From: Euonymus europaeus
Taxonomy: Eukaryota; Streptophyta; Magnoliopsida; Celastrales; Celastraceae
Length of the DNA: 64,000 nucleotides
Direction: 5' to 3'
Assembly (NCBI GenBank): GCA_963580455.1
Contig: OY756957.1
Location: 28,240,501 to 28,304,500, forward strand
The notes under the pieces are model-generated. The model was not told the origin of the DNA. It ran no database searches and saw nothing but the letters and a program-made list of their open reading frames with translations. Shown here piece after piece: positions 11,601 to 25,300 of the stretch. A program made the translations under genes and the position numbers. The number at the start of each line of letters is the position of its first letter. Position 1 is the stretch's first letter.

Positions 11601-12480
11601 CTGCTTCATCATTCAATTACATTTAACTCCACAAGTCATTGCCAATCCCAAAAGATCCTCCAGAAAAAAAAGAAAAAAAAATCAATCTTAAATCACTTCA
11701 ACTAGATGTACAAGCTCAGAACAAATTCAAAACCTGGAAAAACACAATTAAAAAAGAAACTTCAATCACATTCAAATTCTTATAATTTCAAACAATCTGA
11801 TTGATCTAAAAATTTAGAAGATCATGAATTAGAGGTGAAAGAGTTATAATCTTTCCCATGCAACTAAACATTAAGAAAACACAAGGGTCCAGCTTGAGAA
11901 ATATTTAAAACACTCAATTCAATTGACGGACGGCAGATTAATATATAAAATAAAACACAAAACAAAATTAAGTGAGCTAATAACTCCATTTTCTAGATTC
12001 TTATACATTAGAATAGTTGAAATCCACAAAAAGACAAGAATAAACTCCCAAACACAGAGCAAAGAGAGTTCACACACAAAAAAAACTGATAAATCAGACA
12101 CGCAATCTATCAGAATATGAATATACACGAGCCGCGATTCAATTGTTATCGCGCATGCAAACACAAATAACAGCCATACAGACTCCATTGACCAAAACCG
12201 TTCACCGAAAACTCAAATCCAAAATGATCTGCATACTCCCACACGATCACAGAAAGTCCATGAAATCAACAACAAATTTGCCAGAAACAAAATAAACTCC
12301 ATAAATTGAAGCAAAATGCCACTATTGAAACAAAAATCAGAGCCAACAAAAGATGAAACTCCCTATTCGAGCCACAAGACTCAAATGCAAGTGAAACAAA
12401 ATTGATAAACACAGATGAGAGAAGAGTGAAGTGCATGGGGATGATAAGGGAAAGAGAGAATTTGAAGAAAGAGTGCTTAC
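11601..12480 (-). other. Leader intron of the bZIP gene
   Basis: The donor CGGA|GTAAGC at 12481/12480 and acceptor GCAG|ACAATGGG at 11601/11600 bound an 880-bp intron that ends three bases before the bZIP start codon. The leader exon would run from 12481 to roughly 12570. Group A bZIP genes often have such a leader intron; the boundaries here are inferred from splice-site quality. Confidence 0.6.
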
Positions 12481-12579
12481 TCCGAACGTGATCTGAGTGT
12501 GAAAAAAAAAATGCAGTTGTTGTGTTGCAGAGATTTCGGTTTCTGATCAGAGATATATATCAACAGATTCCGAGCTAGA

Positions 12580-13372
12580 ATTCAATGGTGATATTATTGT
12601 AAATTTGCGGAAATGAAGAAACTTCCAAAACACCTTCAATGCCCAAACAATACAATTTCAAATGTTTGATATAAAAAAAACAAAAAAAGGTTTAAATTCT
12701 AATTGGCTCATCTTTTTTATTTTCTTTCTATATTAGAAAATTATAGCGTCAGCGTGTCATCACCTTTGCCCAGAAAAATTGGGCCGTCATGGCCCAATAT
12801 ACATATGCCCAGCTAGATTGGGCCGGAGAGCAATGAACCAAAAACGCTGTCGTTTTTTCATTATTGAAAATTCATATAACCAAAAGCAAACTGAACATAC
12901 CTGTCTCGCGCATGCAAAATTCAGGCAAAGGAAAAGAAGCAGAAACATGAGCAGAGCTTTGAATTTGCTTTCTTTTCTTTCCTGTCTCTAATCATCAATG
13001 AATAGAAAGAATATCTGAAAATTTAGTGATTGATCTTACAGAACTGCTTATTACAACCCAAGTTTATCTGAACACAAAGCTCATCACATATTTTCTTTGA
13101 TCTAGAAAGAATTGGTATTTTTCTAAAAGATCAGTCGAGTCTGCCAGTAATTTGGAGACCTTGTAAATTTTACAGGTATATAGCCACCTCCAGTTCTACA
13201 GATTTTGATCTACAGAGATGAGAAAACTATGCCTCCAAGCAAAAAAAATTTCCTCCACCAGACTCCAATTCCAAAATCCATGCAACTTCAGGAATGTAAA
13301 GCTGAAATGCAGAGCTCGGAGTTCTTTGTATGACCATCTTATGCAGTTACAGTAACGGCACATAGAGATGCA
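12580..13372. other. Spacer between bZIP promoter and XPO7 3' end
   Basis: Holds the bZIP promoter on its left side and the XPO7 3' UTR on its right. The TGGGCCG/GGCCCA motifs around 12780-12825 resemble site II/GCCCA elements. No extra gene is visible; the open frame at 12779-12991 has no family features. Confidence 0.6.
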
Positions 13373-16300
13373 CTATTTCACACGAAATTCATGCCTGAAA
13401 ACAGTCAGATTCTGAGTAAACCTGTCCCTGTTCCTCAGATCTAGGCTTAAAGTAACATCCGCCATTAATTTGTCAAAACAGAGGGAAAGCCCTTGTTGTT
13501 GGTCCACCGGCTGCAAGATGATGCAAAAAAATGTGACATGAGAAATGAGATAAAAGGAATTGTATTTTTTTTTTTAAAAGAGAACATTTATATCTACTGC
13601 ATAATACGACTAGCTCTCAAAACCAATGATATGAGTGTCTAAATTTCATACAAAATTTTCTACATCTACGAAATACCATCAGTTAAGCCCTTTAAATGGT
13701 ATCTTCTACTTTGGGGATTTCGGTTCTTATAGATTATCCCCCTACCCTTATCACTTCGTTGACAGGCCCAAGCTAAGATGTTTTTGCTTCAAGTTACTTT
13801 AATCATCTGGAAAATATACTGACTGAATTATTTTAGACAAATTTAACAATATTTTTTAGGCTTTAAGATTTGCTGTAACTCTCCTTTATAGTTTATGCAC
13901 CATCTTGGAGCTTTTAATAAATCTTCTTTTCCATTGAAAAAGAATATTTTCGAAAAATTATGTCTGAGGGGTTCCCCAAAGAGAACCAAAGGTTACCACA
14001 CAAAATTAGCATTGCGGAAATTTTAAATTCATCAAATATAATATTTTCTTCAATGGATTCTTTTAGGGTACCTTAAAAATACAAGGCCACAGACATCAAG
14101 GAATCAGTCTGACACAATCTACAACTCTCATGAACAATTATATCCAAATAAATAGGCATATCTAACAGGAACAAAATCAATAACCAAGATCATTGATTAA
14201 CTCCAGCAAATTCAATCTCGCTAACCAAGTTTGCCTCACATCAACTTTTCCAAAAAACAGAACTAAATTTTCAGGCCAACAATGAATGCAGTGAAAATTT
14301 ACCTGTGAAGCTAAAATTTTGGCTTTCAAATCAGAGAACAACTGCAGATGAAAGATGATATAGACTGCATAAGTATACACAAAAAAATGCAGTACGATAA
14401 AAGCTTATGGAATCTTAACCACAAGAGAACTTAATCAGTTTCATATAAATATCACGTATATAATACCAAAACATCCAATTATATGGTCTCTCTAGAGAAA
14501 TGTGATTAAATAAATTGTAAGCAATGACATGGAAGTTAGCATTTTCAAAGACCAAAGCCATCAAAAATGATACGAACAAACTAGTAATGTATGCACGAAG
14601 AAAGCAATAATAGGTTCCTCCTCGTGTATGGTTAAAAAATAATAGGTCCCTCCTCGTGTTGTGCTCTTCTATTGGGAAGTTATATAAGGCAAAATCCTGA
14701 CTCTTAGACAACTTGTAGAAATGAGGCATCCCTTTAGTTAATAGATGTTGCCTTCGTAAAGACAGCAATAAATTTATAAACCACTTTCTTCTTCATTGTC
14801 CTTGGACAAAAAAGGTCTGAAGCATTGGGTATAAGTGTACAACCTGATGGGGATTGATTGGGTCATTAAGAAAGTGAGTTATTGGAAGATCCTTATCATG
14901 CTCCCCATGTCCATTATCTGCTCTATCTGGAAAGATAGAAATCTACAATTTGACCCTAAGTTGACCTCTTTCTTGTATTAAATTTTGGTGTTCCTCTCAC
15001 TCTCTCAATCTGCTTCTTGAGGCATTTATCCCAGCCCCCTCGTAATTCTCTGGGTTGCACAGTAGCACCCCCTTGGTGCTTTAATAATAATTTAGCCGTT
15101 CAAAAAAAATAAAATGGAACTTCATATATATTGGTATTTGGAAATGAAAATGAATAATAGAAGGTTCATAAAGATTACAATTTCACGCAAGTATTTGGAA
15201 AATACAGTTAAAAGGCAGAAATATAAGTAAACCTGCTCACTAATTAGAATTAGGCTCAGCATAGGCCTGCTAAGACTCCACTGATTGCCACAGTCCTCAA
15301 ATAAGACGATCTCAAAGAGGGTCTTCAATATCTATAGGCATAAGAAAAAAATCAGATACAAAAGAGAACTAACAAAAACAGACAGCAGGGAAGGGCAGGA
15401 ACACAATCCTGAAAAAAAAAGTCCCCCCAAATTATAATAAACAAAGGAGCTACACTAACTTACTTAGTTGACTGATAATATATTTCACATCACATGGTAG
15501 CAATTAAGGGTCCGTTTGTTTCGCAATTGCATTTCATAGCTTTAAGCTGTTAAAAATATTGTGCTTAAATCTATGAATCATATTGTGTAAAAAACTGTGG
15601 AACCCACAGCTTTAAGCTGTATAAAACGTTGTTGGGTGTTTGATTCATTTTTCTGTTACATTAATTTGATAGATAAAATTATAAAAAAAAGGTATTACAA
15701 TAAAAAAAGTAATTGAAAACTTTTAAGATACAGAAGAGCAATTATGAAAAGCAATTATGTAATGTTGTTGTAAAATACCATGAGCCCCACAACTTTAAGC
15801 TCTGAAAAGCTATGAGATGACAATATTTCATTTTGGGCCCAACAATTTAAAGCTGTCAACAAAATGTAGCGTTTGATTGACACACCATTTTATACGGATC
15901 CCACAACTTTAAATTATGCAAAATGTGAAACAAACGCACCCAAAGTCCCCCCAAACTGTAACGATTTTCAGATCCCACATATAGACTGGAACTACCAAGA
16001 GTTTCTGCTAGACACTTTCATTTCAGCATTCATGCCAATCAAATAATTGACTTACACCTGGGTCAACCCAGTTGAGTAGTAGCTAAGTTCAAACCCCCTA
16101 CCCCAACCACACACACAAAAAGCTTGGTCGCGAAAATTTAAAAAAAAAAAAACAAATTTACACCTGACACAAACCATTCTAAGCACAGACACACAATTTG
16201 CTAGTGAGCCACTTGAGTTGCAGATAAAGGGAAGAAAAACTAGGCACCAAGAAAAGATCTTGAAGTGGGGAAAGCACCCCATGTAGGCATGTACAGTTAT

Positions 16301-19300
16301 TTTCAGTGACCAAATTAAAAGTTCCTGTTTTTCCTTTCTGTTAGTAAAAAGGAAGGACAGCAGCAAGCAAAGGAGAAAATCTTGCATTGGAGGAGCTAAG
16401 GTGTTGTTACCATGTATTTTTCAAGGTATATATCACAGGAATTATGTACAAGAAGCAATACAATTATTTTCGTTTGCAATTGATGTCATTCACTTACCTC
16501 TGGAAACAAATTGGGGCAATCTGCAACATGTTGAGTAAGATTTATTGCAGCAGGTAAAGAAGGTGCCTCTCCCATGGTAATGTTATTGAAATAGAAAGCA
16601 GCCAAATTATCAACAGCAGAAGCACACTGAAATGAAGAATTGAAAAGTACAAGCTTTGATGAATATAGTTCACATATACATAGAAAACACACATGACACA
16701 CACTTACAGAGGTTATGTAAATTGTTTTTTTAGATGAGGCGTCATATCCAGGAAGAAAGAAGTAGAGACCAAGAAAAATTAGGACAGTAGGAGCAGGATG
16801 TCTTGGAAATCCCAAGGAAATTAGAAGGAACACAACAGCACTAAGAAAACATTCAAGAACAAACTCTCCAAGGAAGAGAAAAACTATGGCAGTATGAACG
16901 AAACAAGGATTGACGAAGTGGCATGGCAAAATTTATAGATCAATACTGTAAGCTTATGGTATCGGGGTTGAAAACAATCTATACGGGATTCAAACATCGG
17001 CCTTTGAAAATTTAATGACATTATATAGAATCAAAGCATGATATAAATACAAATGGAAGAGGCATGAATAATTTGTAGAAGATTCGAATTCACGCAGTAA
17101 CTACAATATGCAAAAATATCCAAAAAAGATTTTGATTTAATAACATCACCAATGAAAATGAGTAGCAGTGTATAGGCAAACATATTGAAGTAGTAAAAAA
17201 TCCCTAAGGGAAGCTAAGGAGAATTTGAATTCCCATTTGACAACAGGATTCCGTTTAACTACAGTTAAGAATTCAAGTATTCAAATGAAAACAGGTGGTT
17301 CCTTCTAGACTTAAACAGGATTCCTTTATTAGTGAAACTGCTAATTAATAATGTATGAACAGATAAACAAATCAACAGATAGCGAGATAAAACTTTATGT
17401 TCCCATACATTCGTCATAATTTTCATACATGCACATAACTTCATGTAAAGTATACTAAAAACAAATAATTAGCAATTATGAATCCTCAGCATTGTCACAG
17501 ACTCACAGCTCTCACTGATCAATAATGATTGAATAAATACCCTCAGCAGATATAAAAGAGTTATCCAATGCGAAAATGAAAGTGCAAAAATGGAAAAGGC
17601 TGACAGCCATTTAACAGGACAAGAACCTGCGATGAGATATTTGTATCCAAACCCTTCAGACCGGATTCAAGCGATCCAACTATATGTGTAAAGGCGTTTG
17701 TATCCAAATTCAGAATGAAATTGATGTGACTGCTGAATAGTACCTCTAAGAATGCAAAGTAGGCCTTCATTAACTGCAAAAAGGGCCATCTATAACTTTC
17801 CAGGCAACAAGTAAAAGCAACAATCTAACATTGCATAATGCTAAGAAAAAAATTAAAATCTAGACTTTAAGGATTGTAAAGAAGTGACTAAAACAGATGC
17901 ATACCCACACACAGAGAAAGTCAAGATTAAAATAACCATGAAAGCTTCACCGCCTGCTCCCGCAAAATATGACTAAATAGAAGGGACAGATCATACAATA
18001 ACATGCATAATACCCCTATACTAATCACTATACGTCAACAAGGATTCACATCAAACTCAGCGAATCAGTGAGAGAAAGAACTACAGTAGACAAATGATAT
18101 CACACATAGGTAAAAAGGCTCAGGGAATTCAGCCATTAACATTAAAAAGCCACCTTGCTTACAAAGCAAAAGATTTTAATAGCATATATATATACCCCTG
18201 ATCACAAACATGAATATGTGAGATTTACATAGGAAAGAACTGGAATATGAAATACCTTTCGATATGCTAATATATCAGCCAAGGGAATCGATAGCGTCAA
18301 CTTTAAGGCCATGTCAAGGGAATCAGAGAGTGCTCTATCACCATACAGCTCAAACACACCAAAGTTGACATAATTTCCAGCAAGTGCTGCCACATGGTAG
18401 CAGTGCATAATAGTCAGCCCATACTGTACATATGTATGAGAAATGGTGTGTTCAATTATATAAAATTGAACTGAAGAAAGAAAGATAAAGCACTCATAGA
18501 ACTTGAACACGTTCAATTATGGAAAATGATATATGTATCCCAGACTTATACATCCCATTGTTTATTGATTTATTCCATTGTGTTATAACAATGGAATATT
18601 TATACCAGATAAGAAACCTGCATACATTAAAATCTGTTTGCTTCATGAATTAATATGACTCAACAACCAAGGTTCCAGCCGACGAGTGTACAAGCTAAGG
18701 GTCTAGCTGCGTACCGATTACTTAAGTAAACAAGTAGCATTTAACGAAATTTAAACTTCCCCTTAGTTTTCTCACCTTTTCTCAGTTGTATTTGTACTAC
18801 TAGGCCTTTCACCTAAACATGTAATTCCAACTTCCAAGTACTTAAATGAAAAATTGAGGAAGGGAGCGAAATGTATGTGTTCAAAATTATATGAAAAATA
18901 CTACACCTGCAGGAAAACAATGAAATGGATGAAAGAATATGTCTGACAGTCTGAGTGAATGTGCAGGAGCACATCCATTAGCATAACATTTTGACTTTTT
19001 TATTTATAGAAAACAATGACATATAAGATCATGCATCAAATCATCTCGACCAATCTCAAGCATTTATCCATAATTAAGTAAAGGTAAATTCACAGACTAA
19101 CCTCTTGAGAGAATAGTTAATGAAATCCATATTCCTTTGTACTTATAGGCATATATATCAGCAGCACTTGGAAGAGATAAAACCCTTGTCCCATATGCCA
19201 CAATCAATTTACTTATTTCCCGGAAAAGAAGAATGCCATTAGGAGAAGATGAGTCAAAAGCTAAGCGCTGGGCTTTGTTTAATACAAACTCGGCCATGAA

Positions 19301-22300
19301 TTTCAACAATGGGGTGGTAACCTGCATCATTGAGTCAAACAATTAATTCTTGAACGAAACAAGGCAAAGAATGCCCATGTATTTTCTAGCCCTCCCTAAG
19401 CAGATTAAGAAAAAGCTTTATTTTCTTTTCTTGCACTTCCATCCTCCATAGAAGTTCCCCTTCTCATTTTTTTTCTATCCTTCCTAAAGAGGAGAGTATT
19501 ACTTTTGAGCATGCACATATTTAAAGCAAATTAAAATAATTATTTTCAACAAGTCATATATGAAGTTGATGTCAATGTTCCTTGATTAATAGCACTCCTT
19601 ATACTCAACTTCGCACCAGGCCCGCATTCTATTGTTTCTAACAAACCTATCTTCTCAATGAAACAATTATAACCCAAGATTTATCATGCATTTGGAAGCA
19701 TAACAAACTACTTCCCTCTCCATTATAGGCATTTTCATCACACATTGACAAAAGAGGGAAAATCCATTGTGTAATAGGGACAAAGAATGATAACACAAAA
19801 TGTCAACCACCAGTATCCTACATTCTTACTTCTTCGCCATTGCAATGTCACGTAATTCCCTTGCTATTTAAATCGCGTGTTCAAATGCTCCCTTTCACAT
19901 GATGCTCACATTCTTTATTCAGGCTATCAGATTTTAATTGCAAGGGCATTGTATGACATTTAATTGCATCAAAACGCAATTCAACCCACAATCTTAATTA
20001 TTCCAATTGGCAGTATAACTATTGTCATAACTACACCATTACATGAATCTCAGGAAGAAAAAAAATCAACACGCCTGAGAGAAAAATTTCACTGCAAGGC
20101 TTAAAAATTCAATTTAGAAAATGAAAAAGATACTCAGGTCACTGTGACTGTCCAACAATGATCTCTTTTTTAGTGCAAAAGAAAGTTCATTAAGGGTCAC
20201 TAAGACAGTGTTTAACGATGGTCTCATTTGGGTTTCTCAAAAAAGGAAGGTAATATTTGGCAGGTTGAGTACTCAGGTAGAATTAGTAACCGTGATGCTT
20301 CCCTACCTCTGGGGTATCAGTCCAATGCGAGATGCCTTTCAAGAGTAGCGACATGCGAGCAGGGTATAGCCAGTCAAAGAAGAGCCCATAAGTCCTGCGA
20401 CTATAATATACCAAAGAGGGAACAGAGTGGACAACAACGTAAGTATTTATTCAAATGCATAAAAACTAATGATTAGAATACGCTAACCTGTTTGTAGCCA
20501 TTGCAATTCCTCTGAGATCCCTCATTAAACCGATTAAAGCATGCTTTACACCATCAGTTCGAAACATTGAATCAGGTGTTGATTCCAAACTAACAAAAAC
20601 CTAAAGAACATGTACCTTACTTCAGTAAACAATTCATAACCAAAACACAGTATGGTGCACAAGCATGCAACAAAATAACAAAACTTTCAATGAAAAGGTG
20701 ATACTGTGATAGTGACAGAAAGCATGATAACTATAATGAGAAAGACAACAACAATGATTTTAAGAAGAATGCCACCAAGAACATAAAGTGATAGAGATGA
20801 GAAGGATAAACTTGAAAAAGAGTATGCTAAACCTTCACAGAATGTAACATGAGACACTCAGAGAATGAGCCAGCGTACTATCTAAGTATCTAGCAAACAA
20901 ACCACAACGACCACACACACACACAAAAAAAAAACAAAAAACAAAAAAACAACCACGAATACAGCCCAGCCAAGTGAGACAAAGTAAAAAGGAGTGTCTT
21001 GGATGGATTACGTGAGGGATTCCTGAGGTAACAAGAATGTGAGAGAGTTATGCATGAATGGACTTGTAACCTAGAGGATCAAGGTTTTGGGTTAAGGATG
21101 GGCAACCAAACGCGTATGAAAATCCACACAAACAAGCGGGTGTGCGGGAAACTCCCTGAGCTCTAACACCCCAACAAGTAGTATGCTGATACCGGAGACA
21201 ATGAGAGAAAAATTATTTCTTAAAAATTGAGCCATATCCATCGCTCGCGAGCACGCACACACACACACACACAGAGAGAGAGAATGTACTTGCAACAAAG
21301 GATCCATTGAAGACTTGAATTTCACAGGGCTATCCTCCATGAATAATAACCAGCCAATAGTATAGTATAAAGTGGTTCGGCTCCGAGAGCATCTATGTTG
21401 TTCCAAAAATGGAAAATGCTCCCTCTGAGATTAAAGTTGAAGCAAAACCATATGATCAGGTATGGTTAAACTTCAAACAAAACAAAAATCAAGAGCATAA
21501 AAAGAAATTTAAAAATATCTATGAGGTGGCATTACTGTATGATTTGCAATGATAAATTTTATTGTATCCAGCTTCAGAAGCAGCTTTCCAGTCATATACC
21601 TGAAAAAATAATGAGAAAAGCAGTGATCACAAAAGGCAATTAAACTTGACAAAAAAACAACTCAGCTAATGGAACAAGACAATTGAATAGCTCCAATTCT
21701 TTAAGAAAGAAAGAGCTTGCAATACTAACCCAGTTGCCAGATCCAAGAACAAACTTAAAGTGTGATCGATAACCTCCTCACTCTGGAACAGCACAGAGAG
21801 CTACATATAAAACCTAATAAAATTTAGTAAATGCAGCATGAAAAATAAACTCACCTCTGTGTAACACTTCAGGTTTGTAGCAATCTTCCCAACAATCACA
21901 TTTAGCAGTAACAGCTGATCATGAACTCCAAGAAGCTCAGACAACCGAACATATAACTGCTGCAACAGGTACCAAATCCTCAAGGAATATGCATATACCT
22001 ATAACTCATCCAGAAGAGAGAAGCTTAATTACCTTATTAGATGAGTGCACAGCATGATCACCAACATAAGACCTTCGAAAATTCTGAAAGAATGTGAGAA
22101 TTGCTCGATCAAGTCGTTGCTTACTCAGTTCACCATATCTCTGGTAATTTCAACAAGAATTGAATCACCGTCCAAAATCCATGGAAAAAAATGAAAGAAC
22201 ATCCATAAAAGGCTATGGGTGGGGAAAATAATGTTTTAGAAGACATTGGGTTGCATTCTCACAACACAAAAATACTGCATAGAGGCATGCATGATCCACC

Positions 22301-25300
22301 AACGCAACAAACAGGTCTGAAATATAAGACCATTGTCCGATTGTAATCCACCGAAGGATGATTATTGGAGGGAAGAGATTGGAGTAAGTTCAAAATTTTA
22401 GAAATTTGAATGAGATGGTAGCTGTCAAGGCTTGGATCTGTGACCTCTCACCATCAGCAGCAGCATACCTTTACCATAGACCTTTAGCAAAAGCAGCTCT
22501 TACCACTCAACACCTAAGTATTGTCAAGAAAAATTGAAAGGAGACATAATCTTCTGCCAAAAGAAAATTTGACAGTGTCACAGTATCCAGATTCAGAAGA
22601 CAACATCGATTTTCTCATCTCCCAGCCAAATGAGCAGTGGGAGACATTTAATCTTGTGGAAGCATTCAATGATGGTAAATGATAGCGCACACAACTAACA
22701 AAATAATTTTGAAAATGGAAGTATACACTAGTTATGCACCTGGCTGTGTAGCCCACTATCAGTGACACGTATTAACTGCAAAACTCGGGCTGAGAGTTCT
22801 GCATCAAGCATTTCCTGTGACTCCACACTGCACGAGATGAGTGAAACAAAAATATCTAAGTTCCAAGGTAAACATAGAGCAGTTTCTATGATAAAAAATT
22901 GAGAGTAGTCAAGGAAGACGTTTTCTTTTCTCCTTTTACCTACAACCAGTGCATTGCTTAATTTTAAGAATGGCAGCTATAATATGTACAATCCAAGCAA
23001 GTTTGGCCTCAATCACACTTAGTTCACTGCTGCCACTGGTATGTACATGTGCTCGTTCCTACATAAGCCAATAAAATAGATCACCAAACAAAGAAATTAT
23101 GGAGAGAGAAAGAAAAAAAAAAGGAGAACGCAGAAGATAAGAGACTGTACTGTGTATGCTTGCAGAAGAGGCTCCATTATGTTTATCATGTACAACCCAC
23201 TGCTTTCATACTGCAGATTGTCAAAATAAAGGAGTCACCAAACCTATACAACCATCTTTGAAAACAAGCAGTGAATCTAAGAAACACAGTTCAGCTATAT
23301 GTAATACAGCATTTGCACCTGGAATCTGCAAAGATACGGAAAACAATCTAGCTGATCCTGAAGTAGTTCAACATTGTCCAATGGATTATCAGAAAGATCT
23401 TCGGGAAATCCATTCTGAAGAAAACAAGGAGGAGCACGAACTGATAAAGTTATAGTCTACTTTTCAAGTGGGCAAATCATGACATCACTGCAGATATAAG
23501 TATGTAGTATGGCAGTACAATACCTGTACAGAGTTGAGTCTTGATGTAATAAATCCTTCGGTAATCTTAGGTACAAATTCATCCAACAAACTTGGAGCGT
23601 CACCCTTCAAGTATGGCACAGATGTTACCAATCTAGACCATAGACCCAACAGGTAGTATACGCTGCTGCTTGCCCACTGGGTAAAGGGTAAAGGCATGTA
23701 GTCAGTAAGATACATGAGGGATGACCGATCCAAACAACAAGGCTAAATGCATCATGTCAAGGAAAATGGAAAGTATTCAGCTAAACTGAAGGTCGATACA
23801 ATTATAATCAGTCAATCCAGTCCTGGAATACAGCTTAATTTATAATCAGCAAACCTGCCAGGACAGCAAAGACTTCAATGTGAACTCTGCTACTAATTGT
23901 ATCCAATCACTGTAGCCTTCCACGTTCACAAGCTCTGACAGCTGCACTTAAACATTGCAAAATCAATGCCAACGAGCCAGTAAATAAGAACAACCAGGGC
24001 TCATCAATTCAAGGAAGGCTAAAGCATTACCGAATTTAATTGGTTTCTATCATTGAGAAGTCACACACCTAGATAACCAGGTGAACTTGTCTGTGGGTGT
24101 ATGCTTACAAAAATACACATTCACATACACTCGCAGAAAGACTGAGACTGAGAAGTAAACATGATGACAGATATAGAAGCAAAAAAAAATCAGCTGGTAA
24201 GCAAGGAATTGTCGACATGTGTACTAAACAACCAAAATAAATGTCAATCTGTTGAAACCATTACACCCAACCACATAAATAGAAAGTACAAAGGAATAAA
24301 TGAACAAACTAAAGTTGAAAAGAAAATGCATACACTAATACACGTGAAATAAAGTAAAATTATTTCCAGAATTACAGACACCCTAAGAACTGCATACTAC
24401 AATATATTTATATATAAAATAAAGGTAAAATGTGGCATTAAAATAAGATATAATAAATCACCTGATAATTCACTCTGAAACGTCCGAGAAGACGACAATA
24501 CTCATGGTAATTATCATGATCAGCAAGACCTGATCCAAATTCCGGCATCTCATGTAAATTAAATGCAACACCATCACACAGTCACACACACACACACAGA
24601 CAGAGAGAGTGCATGCTGTTCAATTCTCAATCAAATAAAGGCACCTGCGTACAACACTAAAAGTTGTTTTTCACAGTTTTATAAGAGCTCACTTCAGCTT
24701 TATAAATTATAAGAGGGCCATTGTGGAACTTATCCACATGGACTTATCTAACGTTGGCCCTTGGGAAGATAGACAACATGGTTACTATGGATTGGACGCT
24801 GAGAATTCTTTTGTAAAGGTGATAGAATGATTTGGAAAGGTGGCATTACGGAGTAAAAACTTGCGATTTTATGATTCTTGGATCCAAGGGAGGTGGAAAG
24901 AATCTTTCACTAGAGATATCATTGTTTCTGGTTCAGAAGGTCCTATAAAAATGGGGAATGTCCAACCTCCCCTGAAAGTGTAGGAGCCTTGAGCACGGGA
25001 GTTCTTTACCTTCTCTTTTTTACCCTATCTACCTCGGAATGTGGTTTGAAATAATCATAACATAATTGGAAGTAACCAGTAAGGTTTAAGGTGAAATCCA
25101 CACACTAAACACTGATCCAATTGAGCAACTTGTGGGAAAAAGCCAGTGCATGCATACATTGCTCATCTAAAAGTTTGTTTGGAAACGGTAAAACAAAAAG
25201 GCATTCAAAGTCCCATATTTACTCGATATCTGAATGCCGGAATTTCCAATATAAGTGAAAACAATTGAGGACCACCAAAATCAACAATTCATGAACTCAG

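Noticed and set aside
15508..15941. Assignment of this MITE to hAT or Harbinger
   Set aside because: No matching target-site duplication was found directly outside the inverted ends, so only the general MITE call is kept.
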